Source: Chloroflexota bacterium
GTDB taxonomy: Bacteria > Cyanobacteriota > Vampirovibrionia > Obscuribacterales > Obscuribacteraceae
Direction of reading: 5' to 3'
DNA: 7,234 bases
Assembly: GCA_005240105.1 (NCBI GenBank)
Contig: SBAT01000140.1
Coordinates: 1-7,234 of the forward strand
The notes beneath the pieces are model-generated. The model searched no databases. It was not told the origin of the DNA and worked only from the letters and a program-made list of their open reading frames with translations. Positions 1 to 4,901 of this stretch are shown in pieces; within the stretch, counting starts at the first letter, position 1, and every line of letters starts with the position of its first letter. The position numbers and the translations under genes were made by a program.

Positions 1-222
1 CTTAATGGACTCGCCAACCGGAGCGTCATCGTCTTTCTTCTTTTTCTTCTTATCGTCGCCTTTGCCAAGCGCGTCACCCACGAGCTTCTGCATGGGATTT
101 ACGCCTTGCTTGCCTGCGGATTTACTGTTTTTAGCTGACTTAGAGCCGCCGTCTTTGCCCTTAGCCTTGGCGGCTTCGGCATCGTCGGCTATTGCGTTCT
201 GGCCCTTTTTCTTTTCTGCCAT
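1..222 (-). CDS. secE: Probable preprotein translocase subunit SecE, N-terminal part (runs off left edge)
   Basis: Reading leftward from an ATG at 222, the frame stays open for 74 codons to the window edge. The visible protein begins MAEKKKGQNAIADD and is almost wholly hydrophilic, rich in Lys, Asp, Ala and Gly. It has a six-lysine run at residues 58-63 followed by three Asp, and ends with VGESIK. SecE is the small membrane subunit of the SecYEG protein-export channel. Its conserved amphipathic helix and membrane segment would lie beyond the edge, so no diagnostic domain is seen. The call rests on the order rpmG - tRNA-Trp - this gene, which commonly precedes secE-nusG in bacteria, and on the tail, which is placed where the SecE core should begin. 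A charged N-terminal extension of about 70 residues is long for SecE, although single-helix SecE proteins with extended N-termini exist. No strong Shine-Dalgarno is visible. It could instead be another small basic protein. Confidence 0.62.
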   Translation of the reverse strand, partial: MAEKKKGQNAIADDAEAAKAKGKDGGSKSAKNSKSAGKQGVNPMQKLVGDALGKGDDKKKKKKDDDAPVGESIK

Positions 223-258
223 TTTTTTGCTACTTCAATCCGGAGGTAATGTGAGACT

Positions 259-329
259 CGCGCCCTGAAGGAATCGAACCCTCGCTAACGGTTTTGGAGA
301 CCGCTGTTCTACCGTTAAACTAAAGGCGC
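259..329 (-). tRNA. trnW: tRNA-Trp, anticodon CCA
   Basis: The minus strand folds as a full cloverleaf. The acceptor stem is GCGCCTT pairing with AGGGCGC, the D arm GTTT with GAAC, and the anticodon stem GCGGT with ACCGT around loop CTCCAAA. The T arm is GAGGG with CCTTC around TTCGATT. The anticodon CCA (plus-strand 295-297) decodes UGG. The unpaired discriminator base is G, as expected for bacterial tRNA-Trp. The 3' CCA is not encoded (AGTC follows), so it must be added by nucleotidyltransferase. The variable loop appears to be four bases. The tRNA sits 51 nt after rpmG and 36 nt before secE, so it is probably cut from their shared transcript. Confidence 0.97.
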
Positions 330-338
330 CTAAAGGCG
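321..338. repeat. Short direct repeat at the 5' end of tRNA-Trp
   Basis: The octamer TAAAGGCG occurs twice, separated by CC (321-328 and 331-338). The first copy covers the 5' end of the tRNA gene on the minus strand. The CGCC-TAAA-GGCG unit (328-339) could also form a small 4-bp hairpin just ahead of the mature tRNA. It may affect 5' processing or be chance. No integrated element is visible beside it, so I do not call it an attachment site. Confidence 0.35.
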
Positions 339-380
339 TGATTGCACCAATGGCGCAGTCACGCGGAAAAGAGCCCAAGC

Positions 381-548
381 TTACTTCTTGGTCTCTTTGT
401 GCTCTGTGTGCGAACGGCACCAGCGGCAATACTTGGAGAGCGATATTCTTTCCGCATCGTTTCTCTTGTTCTTCATGGTTGTGTAATTGCGTCTTTTGCA
501 ATCACCACAGGCCATCGTAACAATGATACGGTCGTCCTTCTTGGCCAC
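381..548 (-). CDS. rpmG: 50S ribosomal protein L33
   Basis: A complete 55-residue protein starting at GTG (546-548) and ending in TAA (381-383). It is a structural protein of the large ribosomal subunit near the E site. The sequence shows the L33 pattern: basic N-terminus AKKDDRIIVTMACGDCKRRN, a central NYTTMKNKRND segment, then SKYCRWCRSHTEHKETKK. Cys14/Cys17 and Cys41/Cys44 form two CxxC pairs, the zinc-binding (C+) version of L33, as opposed to the zinc-free paralogue. The GTG start is supported by an AAGGAG Shine-Dalgarno eight bases upstream and by the family's usual length of about 50-55 residues. It leads a transcript with tRNA-Trp and the probable secE, reading from the promoter at 659-688. 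Confidence 0.96.
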   Translation of the reverse strand: MAKKDDRIIVTMACGDCKRRNYTTMKNKRNDAERISLSKYCRWCRSHTEHKETKK

Positions 549-626
549 GGATCTATCTCCTTAAGAGTCGGAAATTTTTGGCACCTGACGGGCTTTCGTC
601 CTTCTTCTGAAGTGAAAATCACCCAG

Positions 627-653
627 AAAAAAAAGACCTCCTCCGAGGCGTCC
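627..653 (-). terminator. Terminator-like hairpin with U8 tract in the rpmG leader
   Basis: On the minus strand, GCCTC (649-645) pairs with GAGGT (640-636, one G-U pair) around a GGAG loop, followed by one C and eight consecutive T (634-627). This is the form of an intrinsic terminator, though the stem is only five pairs. It sits about 80 nt upstream of the rpmG start and begins at the predicted transcription start of the promoter at 659-688, so it does not end any visible gene. It may be an attenuator, a 5' stabilising hairpin, or a stop for antisense transcription coming out of the importer operon. Confidence 0.5.
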
Positions 654-658
654 AGTTA

Positions 659-688
659 AGTATATCCAAACTTTCGAAATAATGTCAA
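659..688 (-). promoter_or_regulatory. Sigma-70-type promoter for rpmG-trnW-secE
   Basis: On the minus strand a perfect -35 hexamer TTGACA (688-683) is followed after 18 bp by TATACT (664-659), five of six matches to the -10 consensus. Transcription should begin near the GG at 653-652, giving a leader of about 100 nt before the rpmG GTG. A strong promoter suits a ribosomal-protein and tRNA transcript. Confidence 0.8.
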
Positions 689-698
689 TTCAACTAAT

Positions 699-717
699 AG
701 GCTAAGTCACTAAGCCT
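699..717. promoter_or_regulatory. 19-bp imperfect palindrome, candidate operator
   Basis: AGGCTAAGTCACTAAGCCT is a dyad centred on C708, with eight of nine symmetric pairs matching; the only mismatch is A704/A712. It lies between the divergent rpmG promoter and the importer operon, ending 37 bp before the importer ATG. Its spacing and symmetry fit a dimeric helix-turn-helix regulator. No regulator gene is next to it, and which operon it would control is not determined by the sequence. Confidence 0.45.
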
Positions 718-740
718 TATGAAAAATCAATAATTGGCGC

Positions 741-746
741 TAAAAT
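741..746 (+). promoter_or_regulatory. Possible -10 element of the importer operon
   Basis: TAAAAT matches five of six -10 bases and ends 8 bp before the ATG at 755. No good -35 is present (TTATGA at 717-722, 18 bp upstream, matches at only three positions), so an activator might be needed. If it is used, transcription starts at or beside the ATG and the mRNA is leaderless, which agrees with the lack of a Shine-Dalgarno there. The evidence is weak. Confidence 0.28.
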
Positions 747-754
747 TAAGCCTG

Positions 755-2335
755 ATGAAGTTCCTCTTACCATTTTTGGCGGTTGCTTTGGTCCTAGTGC
801 TTGTCGGCGCCGGGTGGAATCCAAAGTCGATTAAGCCCGAACCGGATACTTTGAGGATCAACCTCGGAACCGAGCCGCCAAGTCTTGATTGGTCGGTAAC
901 CGTCGATAACTATTCATTTGATGTGATCGCTAACTTGATGGTTGGCTTGACGCAGTACCGCAACAACCTGACTTGCAAGCCATCAATTGCATCTAGCTGG
1001 GATTTGCTCGATGACGGCAAGAAATATGTCTTTCATTTGCGCAAAGATGTTGTCTGGTCTGATGGTAAGCCTGTAACAGCGCATGACTTTGTTTATGCCT
1101 GGCGTAGGATGTTGACGCCGGCAACTGCTGCTCAAAACGCATTTCTTTTCTACGACATCATCAATGCCTATGAGTTCAACGCAGGCAAGGTAAAAGACTT
1201 TCAGCAAGTAGGGGTCAAGGCTATAGACGACTATACGCTGGAAGTGAAGCTACGTAGACCTGTTGCCTACTTCATCAACATAACGGCACTTTCGCCGGCA
1301 TTTCCGCTAAGACAGGATATTGTTGAACGCTATGGCGATACCTGGTGCGAGCCTGGACACATTATCACCAACGGACCATTTCTTTTGACGAAGTGGCAGC
1401 ATGAATACAAGATTGAACTGACAGCAAACCCGAGATTTTTTGAAGGGCAGCCAAAGCTCAAGAAAGTGAAGTATTTCATGGTGCCCGAACCTTCAACGGC
1501 GCTGGCGCTCTACGAAAATGGCGAACTGGATTTCATCGATAACCGAAGCTTCCCGACACCGGATGTGGAACGCTACCGTAAGTCACCTGAGTATCACAAC
1601 TACCCACTTCTACGAAATAACTATGTTGGCTTCAACGTCACCAAGAAACCATTTGATAACAAACTGGTGCGTCAGGCATTTTCTGCCGCCGTGGATAGAG
1701 ATGTGTTTCCCAAAATTTTGCGCCGCAAGGAATTTCCCAGTTCTTGCTGGATACCGCCAAGCCTAATGGGCTATGACGCAAATTCCGGACCGAAGTTTGA
1801 CCCTGAGCGTGCGCGCAAACTTCTTGCCGATGCTGGTTATCCGGAAGGAAAGGGATTGCCGCCGATTACATTTCTCTATCCGAATAGGGAAGACGTGCGC
1901 TTGGTTGTTGAAGCTTTGCAAGATCAGTTAAAACAACATTTGAACGTCAGAGTTGATTTGATCAATCAAGAGTGGAAAGTGTTCCTTGCTACCTGTCGCA
2001 ATGATGCTCCGCAAATGTATCGATCGTCGTGGGGCGCGGATTTTCCTGATCCGGAAACCTTCATGAGCAACTTCACCAGCCGCAATGGCAACAATCATAC
2101 GCGCTGGAAGAACAAGACATATGACGATCTGGTTGAGCGAGCCGGTGGTGAGCGCGATCAAGCTGAGCGCGCAGCTCTATACAAACAAGCTGATACGCTC
2201 TTATGCAAGGACGAATCACCGCTTATCTGTACTTATCTAGCGAGTCAAAATATTTTGGTGCGCCCATGGGTAAAGGGAATTGAATTCAACGCCATGGATT
2301 TGCAGTTCTTCAAAACCGTTTGGATTGAGGAGTAG
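755..2335 (+). CDS. ABC transporter periplasmic substrate-binding protein, family 5 (OppA/DppA type)
   Basis: A 526-residue extracytoplasmic receptor that should capture peptides (or, in some family members, nickel or other solutes) and deliver them to the permeases encoded next. Residues 1-20 form a signal peptide, with a possible signal peptidase I site after VGA19. There is no lipobox cysteine, so it is likely soluble in a periplasm or held by an uncleaved anchor. Family 5 landmarks are LGTEPPSLDW (37-46), YVFHLRKDVVWSDGKPVTAHDFVYAWR around 91-117, TNGPFLL (205-211), and NNYVGFNVTKKPFDNKLVRQAF (288-309). Length is normal for the family. The frame also opens at a TTG (734), adding seven residues; ATG 755 is preferred because it gives a compact Met-Lys signal peptide, but neither start has a Shine-Dalgarno. 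The substrate cannot be read from sequence alone. The gene leads an operon with the two permeases. Confidence 0.93.
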   Translation: MKFLLPFLAVALVLVLVGAGWNPKSIKPEPDTLRINLGTEPPSLDWSVTVDNYSFDVIANLMVGLTQYRNNLTCKPSIASSWDLLDDGKKYVFHLRKDVVWSDGKPVTAHDFVYAWRRMLTPATAAQNAFLFYDIINAYEFNAGKVKDFQQVGVKAIDDYTLEVKLRRPVAYFINITALSPAFPLRQDIVERYGDTWCEPGHIITNGPFLLTKWQHEYKIELTANPRFFEGQPKLKKVKYFMVPEPSTALALYENGELDFIDNRSFPTPDVERYRKSPEYHNYPLLRNNYVGFNVTKKPFDNKLVRQAFSAAVDRDVFPKILRRKEFPSSCWIPPSLMGYDANSGPKFDPERARKLLADAGYPEGKGLPPITFLYPNREDVRLVVEALQDQLKQHLNVRVDLINQEWKVFLATCRNDAPQMYRSSWGADFPDPETFMSNFTSRNGNNHTRWKNKTYDDLVERAGGERDQAERAALYKQADTLLCKDESPLICTYLASQNILVRPWVKGIEFNAMDLQFFKTVWIEE

Positions 2336-2337
2336 TC

Positions 2338-3258
2338 ATGCTGTTATTGATTCTAAAACGAATAGTTTGGGCGATACCAGTGTTGTTTATCGTGGCGACA
2401 ATATCTTTTGGGTTGATGCGCATTGTGCCTGGTGGTCCGTTTGATGAAGAGAAGTCACTGCCGCCGGAAATTATCGCTAACATAAAAGCCAAGTACCATT
2501 TAGATAAACCAATTCCCGAACAGTACCTTATTTATATGAGCCGTTTGGTCAAAGGTGATCTTGGTGTTTCTTATAAGTATGTCCATCGCACGGTCAACGA
2601 CATTCTTGGTGATGCGTTTCCCGTTTCCTTGCAGTTGGGCATTTTTGCTTTGGCTCTAGCAATAATGATAGGAATTCCATTGGGGACTATTGCTGCCGTC
2701 AATCGCGGTGGCAAGCTGGACTTTCTGGCAATGCTTGTAGCTACTGCCGGGATTTCTTTGCCTGGTTTTGTCACTGGCGCACTACTAATTTTTGTTTTTG
2801 GTCTTTGGCTGAAATTGGCTCCCGTTGCCCTTTGGGAATCATTCCGGCATATGATTTTGCCTGCTCTGACTCTCAGCCTTTCACCGGCTGCCTATCTTGC
2901 GCGGCTCACGAGGGCGTCCGTTCTAGAAGTAATGGAAAAGGATTATGTTAGAACAGCTCGCTCGAAAGGATTGTCATCGGCTAAGACGGTCATAAAACAC
3001 GTTTTGAGAAATGCGCTTGTTCCTGTACTTACAGTCCTAGGTCCGTTAACTGCGATTGTCATTACAGGTTCCTTTGTCGTGGAATATATGTATGCCATTC
3101 CAGGGATGGGGCGCTTCTTCATCACCGCAGTCTCCAATCGCGACTATGATTTGATTATGGCAACGACACTTGTATTTGCGGTGTTGCTAGTTATCGCCAA
3201 CACCATTGTCGATGTCCTTTACACCGTGCTTGACCCAAGAATGCAGGTGAAAGGATAA
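2338..3258 (+). CDS. ABC transporter permease, OppB/DppB type
   Basis: A 306-residue inner-membrane protein forming one half of the importer channel. It begins with a membrane segment at about 9-28 after LLLILKRIVWAIP, the usual DppB-type start, and continues with an extracellular part containing the typical DLGVSY motif (74-79). Further membrane segments lie at about 97-121, 130-158, 172-190, 226-248 and 272-298. The cytoplasmic coupling (EAA) loop is at about 197-226 (EVMEKDYVRTARSKGLS), where the ATPase docks. The C-terminal VDVLYTVLDPRM is typical of the family. The ATG lies 2 bp after the receptor stop codon, with GAGGAG overlapping that stop as ribosome binding site, so translation is coupled. 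The alternative name GsiC/NikB-type is possible; permease type is certain, substrate is not. Confidence 0.95.
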   Translation: MLLLILKRIVWAIPVLFIVATISFGLMRIVPGGPFDEEKSLPPEIIANIKAKYHLDKPIPEQYLIYMSRLVKGDLGVSYKYVHRTVNDILGDAFPVSLQLGIFALALAIMIGIPLGTIAAVNRGGKLDFLAMLVATAGISLPGFVTGALLIFVFGLWLKLAPVALWESFRHMILPALTLSLSPAAYLARLTRASVLEVMEKDYVRTARSKGLSSAKTVIKHVLRNALVPVLTVLGPLTAIVITGSFVVEYMYAIPGMGRFFITAVSNRDYDLIMATTLVFAVLLVIANTIVDVLYTVLDPRMQVKG

Positions 3259-3260
3259 GT

Positions 3261-4181
3261 ATGTCTCTTGAACAGCTATCAATGGAACCTGCGGGTGGAC
3301 CCGAAGAAGTTGCCAAACGTATCGAGAGTGGCAGCCCTATTAAAACAGCTTGGCGAAGGCTTAGGCGAATTCCAACTGCTGTTGTTGCTTGGGTAATCAT
3401 TTCAATAATGGTGGCACTGGCAATTGCATCTTTGTTGGGTATTCCCTTGACTCCTTACTCGTTTGATCAAACAAGTACATTACTGCTGGCAGATCCAGGT
3501 TGGCAGCACTTAATGGGTACAGATGAACTTGGGCGTGATGTGCTCACGCGCGTCATTTACGGTTCTCGTCTTTCAATTAGCATTGGACTTACGACGGCAT
3601 TTGTCGCTCTGGTTATTGGCACAATCTACGGTGCTACGGCAGGATACTGCGAAGGTAAAGTCGATTCATTCCTCATGCGTGGTGTCGATATTGCCTATTC
3701 TTTGCCGGATCTTTTGGTGATGATACTCGTCGGTGTCCTTGTCGGCCGCGGCACGCAAGGCATTCTTTTTGCTCTAGCTCTTGTTAGCTGGATGGGCACA
3801 GCAAGACTTGTTCGTGCGCAATTCATGCAACTTAAGCACGAAGAATTTATCGAAGCCGCTCGTGCCAGTGGTCAGTCGGTCTTGCCTTTGATATGCAAAC
3901 ACTTTTTGCCAAACGCTATGGGACCAATCATTGTTGCGCTTACCTTTATCGTGCCTTCCGCAATTTTGTCCGAATCAACTCTGAGCTTCATTGGCTTGGG
4001 ACTTTCACCGCCAGCGTGCAGTTGGGGAACATTAGCTGCCGATGGCTGGCGATCACTTCGTACTCATCCACACCTAATTCTTTTTCCAAGCCTGTTTATT
4101 TTCCTGACCGTCTTGTCCTTCAACTTCTTGGGTGATGGATTACGCGATGCTCTTGATCCGCGAACCAGGTTGAAGCGTTAG
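3261..4181 (+). CDS. ABC transporter permease, OppC/DppC type
   Basis: A 306-residue partner permease, making a heterodimeric channel with the preceding gene. A cytoplasmic N-terminus of about 40 residues (SPIKTAWRRLRRIP) leads to the first membrane segment at about 40-60. HLMGTDELGRDVLTRVIYGSR (83-103) is the OppC/DppC signature, and the EAA coupling loop is at about 193-219 (HEEFIEAARASGQS...LPNA). LSESTLSFIGLGLSPP (236-251) and the final FNFLGDGLRDALDPR are also characteristic. The start, 2 bp after the previous stop, has AAAGGA overlapping that stop as ribosome binding site. No ATPase gene (OppD/OppF) follows. The stop codon overlaps, tail to tail, that of the MazF-family toxin on the other strand. 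The transporter therefore depends on ATPases encoded elsewhere. Confidence 0.95.
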   Translation: MSLEQLSMEPAGGPEEVAKRIESGSPIKTAWRRLRRIPTAVVAWVIISIMVALAIASLLGIPLTPYSFDQTSTLLLADPGWQHLMGTDELGRDVLTRVIYGSRLSISIGLTTAFVALVIGTIYGATAGYCEGKVDSFLMRGVDIAYSLPDLLVMILVGVLVGRGTQGILFALALVSWMGTARLVRAQFMQLKHEEFIEAARASGQSVLPLICKHFLPNAMGPIIVALTFIVPSAILSESTLSFIGLGLSPPACSWGTLAADGWRSLRTHPHLILFPSLFIFLTVLSFNFLGDGLRDALDPRTRLKR

Positions 4182-4492
4182 TCAAAGCCCAGCGCGAAGA
4201 GACAAGCTCTTTTGACTTCAAGCATTTTGTGACTACCTAGTCTGGCAATGAGTTTGCCAATTTTGGCTTGTTGCACTGTTTGAATGTGATCAAAATTAAT
4301 TGCGCAATCTTTGTCGAGCCCATCTTCCTTGGACAATAAAACTTCGGATGAGATATTGCGAATTCTGGAGGTTATGGGAGCAATTGTTACCTCTCCCAAA
4401 TATGGAATAACACTGTCTCGGCTCAATATCAAAACAGGGCGTCGCTTGTCCGGTGCCTTGAAGTTGTAGTAGCGAATGTCACCGCGGTTCAC
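4178..4492 (-). CDS. Type II toxin, MazF/PemK-family endoribonuclease
   Basis: A 104-residue protein with the PemK/MazF barrel pattern. It starts with RGDIRYYNF, followed by KRRPVLILSRDSV (16-28) and a strand GEVTIAPITSRIR (33-45). The family position for the catalytic Arg and Thr/Ser is represented by Arg17/18 and Thr41/Ser42. Next come EVLLSKEDGLDKDCAINFDHIQ (50-71) and the C-terminal helix region KIGKLIARLG. Such toxins cut mRNA at short sequence motifs when freed from the antitoxin and halt growth. The start is GTG (4492-4490), whose first G is the last base of the antitoxin stop (TAGTG), so translation is coupled to the antitoxin. Length is complete and no key region is missing, so it is probably active. 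Its TAA overlaps the convergent oppC stop. The cleavage specificity cannot be predicted. Confidence 0.92.
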   Translation of the reverse strand: MNRGDIRYYNFKAPDKRRPVLILSRDSVIPYLGEVTIAPITSRIRNISSEVLLSKEDGLDKDCAINFDHIQTVQQAKIGKLIARLGSHKMLEVKRACLFALGFD

Positions 4493-4713
4493 TACGGCCA
4501 GACCTGTTCATCTTCCCAAAAATCGAATTCGCCTTTCTTGATCGGATCGCGAACATAACCGGCGCGATGTTGCTCTTCGAGCTTCTTCGTTTGCAACTGC
4601 TTCAGCAATAGCATCGCGGCTTTTCGAAAAAAGGACGAGCGATTGCGCTGTCCACAATTAGTGTCAATCTTGCCCAGCAATGATTCGTCTATCGTAATTT
4701 GGATTGTCTTCAT
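4492..4713 (-). CDS. Type II antitoxin, ribbon-helix-helix (MazE-like) protein
   Basis: A 73-residue protein encoded just upstream of the MazF-family toxin. The N-terminus KTIQITIDESLLGKID (2-17) has the beta-strand-then-helix form of a ribbon-helix-helix DNA-binding domain, and the second helix is NRSSFFRKAAMLLLKQL (24-40). The C-terminal tail (about 50-73) is acidic and aromatic (FDFWEDEQVWP), the kind of flexible segment that plugs the toxin's active groove. It should neutralise the toxin and, as a dimer, repress its own promoter. The ATG at 4713 is the only sensible start: upstream in-frame codons contain no ATG, GTG or TTG before a TGA. There is no Shine-Dalgarno, and the predicted transcription start coincides with the ATG. 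The protein is not recognised as a specific named antitoxin; the RHH fold is inferred from pattern. Confidence 0.87.
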   Translation of the reverse strand: MKTIQITIDESLLGKIDTNCGQRNRSSFFRKAAMLLLKQLQTKKLEEQHRAGYVRDPIKKGEFDFWEDEQVWP

Positions 4714-4723
4714 AATAGCTATT
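4714..4723. promoter_or_regulatory. 10-bp perfect palindrome next to the antitoxin start
   Basis: AATAGCTATT is a perfect dyad lying directly against the antitoxin ATG and overlapping half of its -10 hexamer. It may be a second antitoxin half-site or operator around the transcription start, though a palindrome this short in an AT-rich stretch could be chance. Confidence 0.35.
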
Positions 4724-4750
4724 CTAATGTGGATAGTTGTCCACAGTCAA
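4721..4750 (-). promoter_or_regulatory. Toxin-antitoxin promoter with operator in its spacer
   Basis: On the minus strand TTGACT (4750-4745; five of six matches) is followed after 18 bp by TAGAAT (4726-4721; five of six). The spacer is filled by the inverted repeat TGTGGA-TAGTTG-TCCACA (4728-4745), six-base arms with six bases between. A repressor bound there would cover RNA polymerase contacts, as expected for autorepression by the antitoxin and the toxin-antitoxin complex. Only seven bases separate the -10 from the ATG, so the mRNA should be leaderless. Confidence 0.7.
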
Positions 4751-4771
4751 GAAGCGACAGGGTAACGACCA

Positions 4772-4784
4772 ATTAGAGACTAAT
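4772..4784. promoter_or_regulatory. 13-bp perfect dyad upstream of the secreted-protein gene
   Basis: ATTAG-AGA-CTAAT has two perfect five-base arms around three bases. It sits at the position of the missing -35 of the putative plus-strand promoter (-10 at 4806) and about 20 bp upstream of the antitoxin -35. It is a possible regulator site for the large gene at 4902. The site is short, so support is modest. Confidence 0.35.
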
Positions 4785-4802
4785 CGGATGTCAATAGCCT
4801 AA

Positions 4803-4811
4803 TGGTAAAAT
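4803..4811 (+). promoter_or_regulatory. Extended -10 promoter candidate for the large secreted protein
   Basis: TGGTAAAAT has the TGn extension and a five-of-six -10 hexamer (TAAAAT, 4806-4811). No recognisable -35 lies 16-18 bp upstream, which extended -10 promoters can tolerate. A start near 4818 would give a leader of about 84 nt holding the hairpin at 4863-4879. The call is tentative. Confidence 0.42.
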
Positions 4812-4862
4812 AGACATATATTTCGCGACCGGGCGGGGTGGAGTTGCGGCCGATTTGTCCTC

Positions 4863-4879
4863 GGCACCCAATGGGTGCC
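4863..4879 (+). promoter_or_regulatory. Perfect 7-bp stem-loop in the 5' leader of the large gene
   Basis: GGCACCC pairs fully with GGGTGCC around an AAT loop. No T run follows, so it is not an intrinsic terminator. It ends 13 bases before the GGAGG ribosome binding site (4893-4897). Alternative pairings are possible: GCCT (4877-4880) with AGGC (4886-4889), which excludes the big stem, and TCCA (4883-4886) with TGGA (4892-4895), which would hide the binding site. It could tune translation or protect the mRNA. Confidence 0.5.
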
Positions 4880-4901
4880 TATTCCAGGCGTTGGAGGGCG
4901 A

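Noticed and set aside
5..268. Plus-strand 87-codon frame rich in Phe, Ser and Pro
   Set aside because: It is the antisense of the lysine-rich probable secE (AAG/AAA become CTT/TTT) and extends into the tRNA gene.
321..338. tRNA-associated attachment site
   Set aside because: The octamer copies lie two bases apart at the tRNA 5' end and no integrase or element lies between or beside them.
235..501. Minus-strand 88-codon frame
   Set aside because: It runs through the tRNA-Trp gene and overlaps rpmG in another frame. L33 and the tRNA are unmistakable, so this is a shadow.
549..613. Leader peptide starting at a GTG after the U8 tract upstream of rpmG
   Set aside because: The GGAGG-like purines lie in the hairpin and about 14 bases from that GTG, the frame reads on into rpmG out of phase, and no regulatory codon run is present.
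338..659. Plus-strand frames opposite rpmG (338-520, 342-659)
   Set aside because: They are antisense to L33 and its leader, with no recognisable protein and no supported promoter.
4863..4879. Intrinsic terminator before the large gene
   Set aside because: The stem is strong but no T run follows on either strand, so it does not fit a factor-independent terminator; kept as a leader hairpin instead.
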